This document shows positions 20,194 through 28,521 of a stretch of DNA of 47,215 bases, one piece after another (position 1 is the stretch's first letter; every line of letters starts with the position of its first letter). The notes under the pieces are model-generated. The model was given only the letters and a program-made list of their open reading frames with translations, did no database searches and was not told where the DNA came from. The position numbers and the translations under genes were made by a program. Source of the DNA: Gammaproteobacteria bacterium (GTDB lineage: Bacteria > Pseudomonadota > Gammaproteobacteria > SURF-13); the NCBI GenBank assembly GCA_016195665.1, contig JACPZD010000026.1:1-47215 (forward strand), in the 5' to 3' direction.

Positions 20194-21198
20194 CTATTCC
20201 CCTAGGGGCGACTCCTCGAGCCTCACCAGCGGTCCCGTGGGCGATTTCAGGTGGAGTGGGTCTTTTCCATGCGAAATTTGTACCACAGCCAGCATTTCAA
20301 AGACACCCCTCGGTGAGAGTTGAGCATCCACCACCTGTCCCACCGCCTGGCTGTTGCCGGGAGCATAGAGTGTATCACCCGGCGTGGGCGGGTCGGGCGC
20401 GTCAGCCCACGCGGTCACCATGCGGCGCTTGATGCTGCCGAGGTGATGGGTGCGCGCGACGATTTCCTGGCCCGGATAACAGCCCTTGGTAAAGCTTACC
20501 CCGCCGAGCAGATCCAGGTTGACCATTTGCGGCACAAAGGTATCCATCGTGGCAGTGTAAATAGTGGGTAGACCGGCGCGGATGTCGAGTAGGCGCCAAT
20601 AATCCGCGCTCACCCGCAGGGCATCCGGCTGCAAAGCGTCCCACAATGCCTTGATGCCTACGGGTTCTCCGACAATAACAAAGCGCTGCATAGTTCCAGG
20701 CAGGCGCAGCACCGTGAACAACCCGTCGGGGCGAGGGATCTGTGCAACCTCGTTGACTTGATTTGGAAGGGTGCCCAACACGCCCGCTGCACGCGTGGCC
20801 GCGCCGGGGCCGAAAACGCCGATACGGATGAGCCGGTCGCTGGCGTTGCTGAGGGTCACCTGCGCGCGCAGCACATACATCCGCAAACGTTTGAGGGTTG
20901 CGTCGAGAACGTCATGGGGGAGCAATAAATAATAAATCCCGTCGCGCTGGAATAGTCTGAAAATCGCCAGTAACCGGCCTTTGGGGCTGCAATAAGCATT
21001 GAGCTGGCTGCGCCGCTCCGAGACCTCGCTTACGTCGTTGCTGAACTGGCCCTGCAGGAAATTCGCGGCATCCGCGCCCAGCACGGCGATCAGGCCGAGT
21101 TCTGACAGATCAGCAATCAGCAGCGCATGATCGCCGATTGCGGTAATGTCCGGGGGTGTTCCGCTATTGTTGAGATAGGTTTGCCAGTCGGTGTTCAT
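20194..21198 (-). CDS. ygfZ: tRNA-modifying/iron-sulfur cluster protein YgfZ
   Basis: A folate-binding protein related to the glycine-cleavage T-protein; it supports a subset of Fe-S enzymes such as MiaB. The 334-residue protein has LIAVLGADAANFLQGQFSND, YCSPKGRLLAIFR and the family hallmark KGCYPGQEIVARTHHLG, including its conserved cysteine. Length matches E. coli (326). It is divergent from ygfX. In many relatives sdhE lies between the two; here only 91 bases separate them and no sdhE is present. Confidence 0.93.
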   Translation of the reverse strand: MNTDWQTYLNNSGTPPDITAIGDHALLIADLSELGLIAVLGADAANFLQGQFSNDVSEVSERRSQLNAYCSPKGRLLAIFRLFQRDGIYYLLLPHDVLDATLKRLRMYVLRAQVTLSNASDRLIRIGVFGPGAATRAAGVLGTLPNQVNEVAQIPRPDGLFTVLRLPGTMQRFVIVGEPVGIKALWDALQPDALRVSADYWRLLDIRAGLPTIYTATMDTFVPQMVNLDLLGGVSFTKGCYPGQEIVARTHHLGSIKRRMVTAWADAPDPPTPGDTLYAPGNSQAVGQVVDAQLSPRGVFEMLAVVQISHGKDPLHLKSPTGPLVRLEESPLGE

Positions 21199-21289
21199 GT
21201 GTAGACTATTAATTAATGCGCTTGCCGGATAGGTTATTCAAGACTACGCTTTCAACCCATTCTATACGAAGAGGGTACAGACAGAGGCG

Positions 21290-21718
21290 ATGTCTATAAG
21301 ATTGGAAATTGGCCGCTCCCTATGGCTGACCGCGATACTCCTGCTCGGCCACGCCGGTGCCCTGTGGCTACTGATGATTATGCCGCTACCCTGGTGGTTG
21401 GCCACCGTACTCACCGGTGCGCTGGCCTACAGCCTGTTGCGCGGCTTGTTTCTGCATGCCCTGCGCAACGGCAGGCAGGCCATCGTCGAGCTGGTATGGG
21501 ATACCCAAGGCCGCTGGACGCTGCGCTCGGCCGAGGGCCAAAATGTTCCGGCGCGCTTATCGGCGGGTAGTTATGTCAGCCCGTATCTGGTCTTACTCAA
21601 TTTCGTGACCGGGTGCTGGTGGCAGCGGCGTACTCTGGTGCTGTTGCCGGATGCGCTGGATGCCGGGGGTTTCCGGCGATTGCGTGTGCGGTTGCTAAGT
21701 GTGAGGAGTGAGGAGTGA
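21290..21718 (+). CDS. ygfX: YgfX (CptA-like) membrane protein
   Basis: A small inner-membrane protein of 142 residues with two adjacent membrane segments (about 13-31 and 35-53) and a soluble tail containing WDTQGRWTL and LLNFVTGCWWQRRTLVLLPDALD. This matches the YgfX family, usually paired with sdhE and reported in E. coli to affect cell division proteins. The context (ygfZ, nadB, rpoE) is the usual one, but sdhE is missing. The last residues (VRSEE) and the stop codon are encoded by a heptamer repeat (21702-21779). Confidence 0.82.
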   Translation: MSIRLEIGRSLWLTAILLLGHAGALWLLMIMPLPWWLATVLTGALAYSLLRGLFLHALRNGRQAIVELVWDTQGRWTLRSAEGQNVPARLSAGSYVSPYLVLLNFVTGCWWQRRTLVLLPDALDAGGFRRLRVRLLSVRSEE

Positions 21719-21779
21719 GGCGTGAGGCGTAAAGCGTAAAGCCGATTTCTCCTCACTCCTCACGCCTTACTCCTCACCA
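21702..21779. repeat. GTGAGG(A/C) heptamer repeat hairpin between ygfX and nadB
   Basis: A run of GTGAGGA/GTGAGGC units on one side is mirrored by CTCCTCACTCCTCACGCC on the other, around a GCCGATTT loop. It provides the final codons and stop of ygfX and also those of the convergent nadB (PGEE, then stop at 21767-21769). A related run is inserted in rseA at 24361-24399. The hairpin may serve as a bidirectional terminator. Confidence 0.8.
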
Positions 21780-23389
21780 GGCGAGTAATTCGGCGGGACG
21801 AGAATGGTATTCGCCGGCGGATGAGAGACGTCCGGATCTGGATAATCCAGCGTATAGTGCAGTCCGCGGCTTTCCTTGCGGGCCAGGGCCGAGCGGATGA
21901 TGAGGTCGCTCACCAGCACCAGATTGCGCAGTTCGATAAGATCGTTGGTGACGCTGAAATTACTGTAGTAGTCGGTGATTTCCTGCTGCAATAACTCCAC
22001 CCGGTGTTTGGCGCGTTCCAGGCGCTTGTTGGTGCGCACGATGCCGACATAGTCCCACATGAAGCGCCGCAGTTCATCCCAGTTGTGCGAGACGACCACT
22101 TCTTCATCCGAATCGGTCACGCGGCTCTCGTCCCATTCCGGCAACGCCGGCGGAACCGGTGCCGGAGCTGACTGCGCGAGGATGTCTTCGCTCGCTGCGG
22201 CGGCGAACACCAGGCATTCGAGCAGCGAATTACTGGCCATGCGGTTGGCGCCGTGCAGGCCGGTAAAGGCGGCTTCGCCGATGGCATACAACCCCTCGAT
22301 ATCCGCGCGCCCGTGGAGGTCGGTCATGATCCCGCCGCAGATATAGTGCGCGGCGGGGACGACCGGGATCGGCTCCTTCGTCATATCAAAGCCGAATTCG
22401 CGGCAACGCGCATAGACGGTGGGGAAGTGCGACCTGATGAATTCGGCGGGCTTGTGGTGGATATCGAGATACACGCAAGGGATGCCGAGGCGCTTCATCT
22501 CATGGTCTATGGCGCGCGCCACGATATCGCGCGGGGCGAGTTCGCCGCGCGGGTCGAACGGCGTCATGAGCGGCGTGCCGTCGGGCAGCAGTAAACGTCC
22601 ACCCTCGCCGCGCACCGCTTCGGTGATCAGAAACGACTTGGCGCGCGGGTGATACAGGCAGGTCGGGTGGAATTGGATGAACTCCATATTGGCGACGCGG
22701 CAGCCCGCGCGCCAGGCCATGGCAATGCCGTCGCCGGTGGCGACGTCCGGGTTGCTGGTGTATAGGTAGGCCTTGCCCGCCCCGCCCGTCGCCAGCACCA
22801 CGAAGCAGGCGCTGAACACCTCCACCCGATCAGAGCCGCGGTCGAGCACGTAGGCGCCTAGGCAGCGTCCCCCTCCCAAGCCCAACTTTTTTGAGGTGAT
22901 GAGGTCTATGGCGATGTGTTGCTCGAAGAGCGCGATGTTCGGATGGTTCCGCACCTGCTGTTCGAGGGTGGTTTCGATCTCGCGCCCGGTCGCGTCGGCG
23001 GCATGGATGACGCGGCGGTGGCTGTGCCCGCCCTCGCGGGTGAGGTGATATTCAAAGCTGCCATCCGGTTGGGCCTCCTGGGTAAACGCCACACCTTGAT
23101 CTATGAGCCACTGCACCACCTCTCTGCTGTGTTCCACGGTATAACGCACGACCTGTTCGTCGCACAGTCCGGCCCCGGCGATCAGGGTGTCGCGGATGTG
23201 TGAGGCGATAGAGTCGCCCTTGTCGAGCACCGCCGAGATACCGCCTTGTGCATAGAAACTCGCGCCTTCCCTGAGCGGTCCTTTGGTCACTACGGCGATG
23301 CGCGCATGAGGTGCGAGGCGCAGGGCCAGGCTGAGACCGGCGAGGCCGCTGCCGATGACGAGGACATCGAAATTGGGGTGTTGAGTCAT
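21767..23389 (-). CDS. nadB: L-aspartate oxidase
   Basis: FAD enzyme that makes iminoaspartate for NAD synthesis with NadA. Starting at 23389 ([11 protein letters not shown]) it has 540 residues, exactly the E. coli length. It shows the dinucleotide-binding [32 protein letters not shown], the active-site region [32 protein letters not shown], and [19 protein letters not shown]. No clear Shine-Dalgarno stands before the start. It is divergent from rpoE, as in E. coli and Pseudomonas. Confidence 0.95.
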   Translation of the reverse strand: MTQHPNFDVLVIGSGLAGLSLALRLAPHARIAVVTKGPLREGASFYAQGGISAVLDKGDSIASHIRDTLIAGAGLCDEQVVRYTVEHSREVVQWLIDQGVAFTQEAQPDGSFEYHLTREGGHSHRRVIHAADATGREIETTLEQQVRNHPNIALFEQHIAIDLITSKKLGLGGGRCLGAYVLDRGSDRVEVFSACFVVLATGGAGKAYLYTSNPDVATGDGIAMAWRAGCRVANMEFIQFHPTCLYHPRAKSFLITEAVRGEGGRLLLPDGTPLMTPFDPRGELAPRDIVARAIDHEMKRLGIPCVYLDIHHKPAEFIRSHFPTVYARCREFGFDMTKEPIPVVPAAHYICGGIMTDLHGRADIEGLYAIGEAAFTGLHGANRMASNSLLECLVFAAAASEDILAQSAPAPVPPALPEWDESRVTDSDEEVVVSHNWDELRRFMWDYVGIVRTNKRLERAKHRVELLQQEITDYYSNFSVTNDLIELRNLVLVSDLIIRSALARKESRGLHYTLDYPDPDVSHPPANTILVPPNYSPGEE

Positions 23390-23472
23390 GGATGGTTGGT
23401 TAGGGTCTGTGTATAGTGCGACTTTCGCCGGACTGACAAGAGCGACTATAATGATAAATTGACGTTTCTGTC

Positions 23473-23499
23473 GAACTATATTGGACTTATAAGGTCTAT
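23473..23499 (+). promoter_or_regulatory. Predicted sigma-E autoregulated promoter of rpoE
   Basis: GAACTA (23473-23478), a 15-base spacer, then GTCTAT (23494-23499). This matches the sigma-E consensus GGAACTT - 15/16 - GTCTAA in both boxes and spacing. The position, 42 bases before the rpoE start, suits positive autoregulation as known for rpoE in E. coli and algU in Pseudomonas. No transcript evidence is available here. Confidence 0.65.
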
Positions 23500-23541
23500 C
23501 ACCACTGCAGAGCCCGGTCCAAGGTGACAAACAAGACCCCT

Positions 23542-24123
23542 ATGGGGGAACAGAATATTGATCAGGCCCTGGTAGAGCGTGTACAGCGGGGGGAGAAAAA
23601 GGCATTTGATGTCCTGGTGCTCAAGTACCAGCATAAGCTGGTCAAACTGATCTCGCGTTATATTCGTGATCCAAGTGAGGTCCAGGACGTCGCCCAGGAG
23701 GCCTTTATCAAGGCCTATAGGGCGCTGCCGAACTTTCGCGGCGACAGCGCCTTTTATACCTGGCTGTACCGGATCGCCATCAACACGGCAAAGAATTATC
23801 TGGTCGCCCAGGGACGCAGGCCGCCTGATGAGGATATTGATGTGGTGGACGCCGAGCAGTTCAGCGGCGCGACGGCGCTGAAGGAGTATGCCACGCCGGA
23901 GCACATCCTGCTGCGTGATGACATCGAGCAAACCGTGGCTCGGGTCATTGACCAGTTGCCGGAGGATCTGCGCACCGCCATCACACTGCGCGAGCTGGAG
24001 GGTCTCAGCTACGAGCAGATCGCCGAGGTGATGGCCTGCCCGGTCGGTACGGTGCGCTCCCGGATATTCCGGGCGCGTGAGGCGATAGACAGCAAACTGA
24101 AGCCCCTGTTGGAATCGAGTTGA
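23542..24123 (+). CDS. rpoE: RNA polymerase sigma factor RpoE (AlgU)
   Basis: Extracytoplasmic sigma factor for envelope stress. The 193-residue form starting MGEQNIDQALVERV aligns with E. coli MSEQLTDQVLVERV; a GTG at 23524 would add six residues. Sigma region 2 includes YQHKLVKLISRYI, VQDVAQEAFIKAYRALPNFR and FYTWLYRIAINTAKNYLVAQ. Region 4 includes LPEDLRTAITLRELEGLSYE and PVGTVRSRIFRAREAID. It is the first gene of rpoE-rseA-rseB-rseC-mucD; the stop is followed closely by rseA. Confidence 0.97.
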   Translation: MGEQNIDQALVERVQRGEKKAFDVLVLKYQHKLVKLISRYIRDPSEVQDVAQEAFIKAYRALPNFRGDSAFYTWLYRIAINTAKNYLVAQGRRPPDEDIDVVDAEQFSGATALKEYATPEHILLRDDIEQTVARVIDQLPEDLRTAITLRELEGLSYEQIAEVMACPVGTVRSRIFRAREAIDSKLKPLLESS

Positions 24124-24137
24124 AGCAGGTAATGATT

Positions 24138-24707
24138 ATGAGTAAAGACGAACACATCTCAGCACTGATGGACGGTGAGCTGAATGAGGCCGAAACCGGC
24201 CGGTTGCTGGATCAGTTGCAGCGGGATGCCGGGCTGCGAATGTGTTGGACCCGCTACCACTTAATCAGCGACGCGCTGCGCAGCGATCTCACCTGCCACA
24301 TCAAACACAATGTCGCAAGCCGCGTCATCCAGGCCCTCGAATCCGAACCCACCCATCTTTCCCCGCGCCGCCTTACGCCTCACCCCTCACGCCTCACCCC
24401 TCACATTTTTAAGCCGCTGGCCGGTCTCGCCGTGGCCGCCTCGATCGCCGCGGTGGCGGTACTCGGCCTGCAGACCACGGCACCGCTGCAAACCGCATCC
24501 CCTGTCAATCTTGCCGGCCTGTCCGGGGCAGCCCCGGTAGCGCAGGTTTCCAGTGCCGCAGGCCGGTCACGCTGGAGCGCGGGCCGTCCGTCCGTGGAGT
24601 CCAAGCTGGACATCTACCTGGCCAATCACAATCAATATTCCATGTCTACCGAGATGCAGGGGATGCTGCCTTACGCCCGGATAGTCGGGTATGAGACGAA
24701 CCCCTAG
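24138..24707 (+). CDS. rseA: Anti-sigma-E factor RseA (MucA-like)
   Basis: Single-pass inner-membrane protein that holds RpoE until cut by stress proteases. In 189 residues: a cytosolic sigma-binding domain (MSKDEHISALMDGEL, ARYHL-like WTRYHLISDALR), a membrane segment (about residues 93-113, AGLAVAASIAAVAVLG), and a periplasmic tail ending YARIVGYE. Start 24138 is chosen because AGG stands eight bases before it. Residues about 75-88 (PRRLTPHPSRLTPH) are encoded by a heptamer repeat (24361-24399) placed in the linker just before the membrane segment, where proteolysis normally occurs. Confidence 0.88.
   Translation: MSKDEHISALMDGELNEAETGRLLDQLQRDAGLRMCWTRYHLISDALRSDLTCHIKHNVASRVIQALESEPTHLSPRRLTPHPSRLTPHIFKPLAGLAVAASIAAVAVLGLQTTAPLQTASPVNLAGLSGAAPVAQVSSAAGRSRWSAGRPSVESKLDIYLANHNQYSMSTEMQGMLPYARIVGYETNP
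24361..24399 (+). repeat. CGCCTCA/CCCCTCA heptamer run inside rseA
   Basis: Four to five units alternating ACGCCTC and ACCCCTC, the reverse complement of the family at 21702-21779. It is read in frame as alternating RLTPH. It looks like an insertion into the cytosolic linker of RseA. Confidence 0.75.
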
Positions 24708-24717
24708 GTTTCTCATA

Positions 24718-25683
24718 ATGCGCCTCTGGACAGTGTGCGGCACATGCCTGCTGGCGGGCTTGCCGTTACTCACGGCCAGGGCGGACATCGCCCCCGCCGC
24801 GCGCGAATGGCTGGAAAAGATGTCCTATGCGGCGCACGCCCTCAACTATGAGGGCGTCTTCGTCTACATCCACGACCGGCAGATGACCACCATGCGTATC
24901 ACCCATCGCATGGATGCCGACGGCGAGCACGAACAACTGGTCTCGTTAACCGGCGTAGGGCGCGGCGTGATCCGAAGCAACAGCAGCGTGACCCACATAC
25001 TCCCCGACGATACCGTCTTGACGATGAGCGAAGGTCAGTTGCGCCCGCCGTTTTCAGGACTGGACGACATGGAACCCGTCATCAGCGAGCTCGGTAAACA
25101 CTACGATTTTTCCCTGGCGGGGCAGGAGCGGGTCGCCGGTCATCTCGGCCAGATGCTGCTCATCAAGCCCAGGGATCAATATCGCTACGGCTATAACCTG
25201 TGGCTCCATAACGGCACGGGACTACTGCTAAAGGCGGACCTGTTAAGCGAGCAAGGCGCGCCTCTGGAACAGATGATGTTCACCGAACTCAAGGTGTTCG
25301 ATACTCCACCGCGGGACGAACACGAGAATCCCGCTGACTCACCCGCCGCGCACGATAAACACAAACCCTTAGCCGCACATTTACAATCTGATACCCGTTG
25401 GCGGGTGACCAAGATGCCGGCGGGTTTTAGGCTGGGTGGGCACACCAAGCATCTTATGCCCCGCAACAAGCGGCCGGTGGAGCACCTGGTGTTGACGGAC
25501 GGGCTCGCCTCGGTCTCCGTCTTCATAGAAGAATTCGACGAGCGGGAAAAGTTCGAGGGCCTGTCGCGGCGCGGCGCCGTAAACGCCTATGGCAGGGTCA
25601 TTGATGGTCATCAGATCACCGTGGTCGGAGAGGCCCCGGCGGCCACCGTAGAACTGGTCGGACTATCGGTCATGAACCCCTGA
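24718..25683 (+). CDS. rseB: Periplasmic sigma-E regulator RseB (MucB-like)
   Basis: Binds the periplasmic part of RseA and shields it from DegS, and senses mislocalised lipopolysaccharide in E. coli. The 321-residue protein has a signal peptide ending TARA, then MSYAAHALNYEGVFVYIHD, a LolA-like half (ILPDDTVLTMSEG, LGQMLLIKPRDQYRYGY) and the C-terminal MucB domain (WRVTKMPAGFRL, VSVFIEEFDE, VVGEAPAATVELV). An ATG at 24691, overlapping rseA, is an alternative start and would extend the signal peptide by nine residues. Confidence 0.9.
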   Translation: MRLWTVCGTCLLAGLPLLTARADIAPAAREWLEKMSYAAHALNYEGVFVYIHDRQMTTMRITHRMDADGEHEQLVSLTGVGRGVIRSNSSVTHILPDDTVLTMSEGQLRPPFSGLDDMEPVISELGKHYDFSLAGQERVAGHLGQMLLIKPRDQYRYGYNLWLHNGTGLLLKADLLSEQGAPLEQMMFTELKVFDTPPRDEHENPADSPAAHDKHKPLAAHLQSDTRWRVTKMPAGFRLGGHTKHLMPRNKRPVEHLVLTDGLASVSVFIEEFDEREKFEGLSRRGAVNAYGRVIDGHQITVVGEAPAATVELVGLSVMNP

Positions 25684-25685
25684 TC

Positions 25686-25985
25686 ATGATTGAAGAAACC
25701 GCCCGCGTTGGTGGCTTGGAAGACGATTTCGCCTGGGTCGAGACCCAGCGTAAAAGCACTGTGCCGCTTGTGCGGTCAACAAGGGCTGCGGCGCCGCGAC
25801 GCTCGCTGACGACGACGGAAGGTCTCACGATTTTGTCCGGCTTGGGCGGCCTCGCCGGCGGATTCGCCTGGCTGCGCCACTATGCAAAAAAGATTGCCAG
25901 GGACCCGCGCTATCAACCCGTCATCATCCGCCGTGCAACAGCTTCAGTCTCTCCTGGAAATACCGTTTTTAGTCTAACCGCTTAA
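25686..25985 (+). pseudogene. rseC: RseC (MucC-like), frameshifted and internally deleted
   Basis: The open frame gives 99 residues; RseC is normally near 150. The start MIEETARVGG...FAWVETQRKST is a normal RseC N-terminus. The cysteine motif that should follow (CAACAVNKGC) is present in the DNA at 25760-25789 but in another frame, as if one base were lost after 25759. The original frame then resumes at EGLTILSGLGGLAGGF and RDPRYQPVIIRR, a normal C-terminal half. The first membrane segment and about 40-50 residues between are absent. The read-through product lacks the redox cysteines. Sequencing error can explain the single base but not the deletion. Located four bases after rseB. Confidence 0.75.
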
Positions 25986-26010
25986 TCTTCATCAACCCTG
26001 TGGAGTATTC

Positions 26011-27453
26011 ATGAAACACCCTTTGTCACGTATTACTTTCGCTTCGATCATCAGCGCCTTATTGCTGTTGTCTTCCATAGCCGTCCAGGCGCGGGATCTG
26101 CCTGATTTTACCGCACTGGTCGAGCAAAACGGCCCCGCGGTGGTCAACATCAGCACCACGCAGAAGATCAAACATCCGAAGTCGCGCCAGATGCCGAAAA
26201 TGCCGCAGATGCCGGATCTTCCCGAGGACAGCCCGCTCAATGATCTGTTCCGGCGCTTTTTCGAGGACCGCCCCGACGGCCCGCCCCAGGAGTTCGATGC
26301 GCAATCCCTGGGTTCGGGTTTCATCGTCTCGCCGGAAGGTTATGTGCTCACCAACAATCACGTAGTGAAAGGCGCGGACAAGATCCTCGTCCGCCTGAGC
26401 GACCGCCGGGAACTGGTTGCCCAAGTAGTAGGCACCGACCCGCGCAGCGACATCGCCCTCCTCAAGATCAAGGCCGAAAACCTGCCGGTGGTGAAGATCG
26501 GCGATCCCTCCAAGATGAAGGTCGGCGAGTGGGTGTTGGCCATCGGTTCGCCGTTCGGCTTTGACCACTCTGCGACCGCCGGCATCGTCAGCGCCATCGG
26601 CCGCAGCCTGCCCACCGAGAGTTACGTGCCCTTCATTCAGACCGACGTCGCCATCAACCCGGGCAACTCGGGCGGGCCCTTGTTTAACCTCGACGGCGAG
26701 GTGATCGGCATCAATTCGCAAATCTTCAGCCGCACCGGCGGTTTTATGGGCCTGTCGTTCGCGATACCCTCCGATGTGGCGATGGACGTTGTCGAACAAT
26801 TGAAGTCCAAGGGTCACGTTACACGCGGCTGGCTCGGTATCATCATTCAAGACGTCACCCGCGACCTCGCCGAATCCTTCGGCATGACCGATCCGCGCGG
26901 CGCGCTGGTGGCGCGCATCCTGCCCGGCGGTCCTGCGGAGAAGGCGGGCATCCAGGTCGGCGATATTGTGACCGACTTCGACGGCAAACCGGTGATCGAG
27001 TCGGCCAACCTGCCTAAGCTGGTCGGCCGCAGCAAGGTCGGGTCCGAGTATGAAGTCAAGCTGATCCGCAACGGCAAGCCGGTGACCCTCAGGATCAAGC
27101 TCGCGGAACTACCCAAGGAAGAAGAGCTTAAACTTGCGCAGGGTGAGCCGAAGACTGCTGAAGCCAATCGCGTAGCCATCACGGTTGCCGATCTCAGCGC
27201 CGAACAACGCAAGCAACTCGACGTCAAGAACGGCGTGCTGGTACAGCAGGTGGACAGCGGTCCTGCACAGCGCGCGGGTATCAGGCGCGGCGACGTGATT
27301 CTCAAGATCAACAACCTCGAGATCAAGGATACGAGCCACTTCAGCGAAGTGGTGAAGGGTCTGCCGGTAGATGCTTCCGTGCCGGTGCTGGTACAGCGCG
27401 GCAACGGCGCCTTGTTCCTCGCCTTGAAGATTACCAAAGAGGACGAACAATAG
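26011..27453 (+). CDS. mucD: Periplasmic serine endoprotease MucD/DegP family
   Basis: Degrades misfolded envelope proteins and restrains the sigma-E response. The 480-residue protein has a signal peptide (about 1-27, ending VQA), then a trypsin-like domain with catalytic His in LTNNHVVKG, Asp in DPRSDIALLK and Ser in NPGNSGGPLFN. Two PDZ domains follow (RGWLGIIIQDVT and LVQQVDSGPAQRAGIRRGD). All three catalytic residues are present. Closes the rpoE cluster. Instead of lepA, which follows in E. coli-like orders, the next gene is a convergent psd. Confidence 0.94.
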   Translation: MKHPLSRITFASIISALLLLSSIAVQARDLPDFTALVEQNGPAVVNISTTQKIKHPKSRQMPKMPQMPDLPEDSPLNDLFRRFFEDRPDGPPQEFDAQSLGSGFIVSPEGYVLTNNHVVKGADKILVRLSDRRELVAQVVGTDPRSDIALLKIKAENLPVVKIGDPSKMKVGEWVLAIGSPFGFDHSATAGIVSAIGRSLPTESYVPFIQTDVAINPGNSGGPLFNLDGEVIGINSQIFSRTGGFMGLSFAIPSDVAMDVVEQLKSKGHVTRGWLGIIIQDVTRDLAESFGMTDPRGALVARILPGGPAEKAGIQVGDIVTDFDGKPVIESANLPKLVGRSKVGSEYEVKLIRNGKPVTLRIKLAELPKEEELKLAQGEPKTAEANRVAITVADLSAEQRKQLDVKNGVLVQQVDSGPAQRAGIRRGDVILKINNLEIKDTSHFSEVVKGLPVDASVPVLVQRGNGALFLALKITKEDEQ

Positions 27454-27467
27454 CTCACTATAAAACA

Positions 27468-27535
27468 TGCACCGCAGAGGGCGCAGAGGGATGTAATAAA
27501 TTAGATTTTCCTCTGCGACCTCAGCGTTAACCGGT
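27468..27535. repeat. CACCGCGGAGG-type hairpin repeat, copy R6
   Basis: Left arm GCACCGCAGAGGGCGCAGAG, right arm CCTCTGCGACCTCAGCGTTA, with an A/T loop. Fills the gap between convergent mucD and psd. Confidence 0.8.
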
Positions 27536-27536
27536 T

Positions 27537-28400
27537 TTATTGTGAAAGCTTAAGCCGCCCTAAAGCTTGGCCCATCTGTACGGCGCTCCCGGCGGCGAGG
27601 GTGGGATTCCAGGTGATGTCTCCGGACTCAAAGAGCACGATCACGGTCGAACCCATGTTGAAGCGGCCCAACTCCGCGCCGCGCTCGATAGCGATGTTCC
27701 GGGTTTGATAATTCCAGCGTTGCAAACTGCTGCGGTAGGGTGGGGTGATGGTTCCCGCCCACACCGTTTCAATACTCCCCACAAATAATGCGCCGACCAT
27801 GACGACGGCCATCGCCCCGATCTCGGTGTCGAAGATCGCCGCCACCCGCTCGTTGCGCGCGAACAAACGGGGGATGCCGCGCACGCTCAGCGCGTTGACG
27901 CTGAATAAACGGCCCGGCACATAGACCATCTCGCGCAACCGGCCGGTGACGGGCATGTGTATCCGGTGATAATCCTTGGGGCTGAGATAAAGCGTGGCGA
28001 ATTGTCCGTTCAAAAACGGCGCGGCGCGCTCCTCTGAGCCACCCAACAATTCAACAAGACTGTAGTCGCGCCCCTTGGCCTGAATGATCCGTCCTTCCGA
28101 GATCCCGCCGATCTGACTCACCGCTCCGTCCACCGGGCAGACAATTTCATTCAGTCCTGCAGCGACAGGCCGCGCCCCGGCTTTAAGTGCACGCGTAAAA
28201 AAGCTGTTGAAGTTTTCGTAGGCGAGCGGGTCGGATTGTTCAGCGATGCTCATGTCCACCCTGTAGCGACGGATGAACCAGCTTATCTGCCAGTCCTTCC
28301 ACACGCGCCGGCGCGCGCGCGTGAGCACGTACATGAGCCGCGATAGCAGGTGTTGCGGCAACAGATAGTGCGGGAGGATTTTTAACCAATCGTTGGACAT
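27537..28400 (-). CDS. psd: Phosphatidylserine decarboxylase proenzyme
   Basis: Makes phosphatidylethanolamine at the inner membrane. The 287-residue proenzyme self-cleaves at the GST in FNMGSTVIVLFESG to create the pyruvoyl group (residues about 250). Also visible are FNSFFTRALKAGARP, CPVDGAVSQIG, YLSPKDYHRIHMPVTG and PGRLFSVN, all standard for the bacterial type. Preceded on the same strand by mogA, with repeat R7 between. Confidence 0.95.
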   Translation of the reverse strand: MSNDWLKILPHYLLPQHLLSRLMYVLTRARRRVWKDWQISWFIRRYRVDMSIAEQSDPLAYENFNSFFTRALKAGARPVAAGLNEIVCPVDGAVSQIGGISEGRIIQAKGRDYSLVELLGGSEERAAPFLNGQFATLYLSPKDYHRIHMPVTGRLREMVYVPGRLFSVNALSVRGIPRLFARNERVAAIFDTEIGAMAVVMVGALFVGSIETVWAGTITPPYRSSLQRWNYQTRNIAIERGAELGRFNMGSTVIVLFESGDITWNPTLAAGSAVQMGQALGRLKLSQ

Positions 28401-28440
28401 TGGGTATCGTGTTTACCGCAACAACACCTACAATAAATAT

Positions 28441-28503
28441 CACCGCAGAGGACGCAGAGGGAAATTATATTTAATGACATACCTCTCCTCCGCGGTAAAT
28501 CGT
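28441..28503. repeat. CACCGCGGAGG-type hairpin repeat, copy R7
   Basis: Left arm CACCGCAGAGGACGCAGAGG, right arm CTCTCCTCCGCGGTAAATCG. Lies between mogA and psd, both on the minus strand. Confidence 0.8.
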
Positions 28504-28521
28504 TTGCAGTTTCATCACCTG

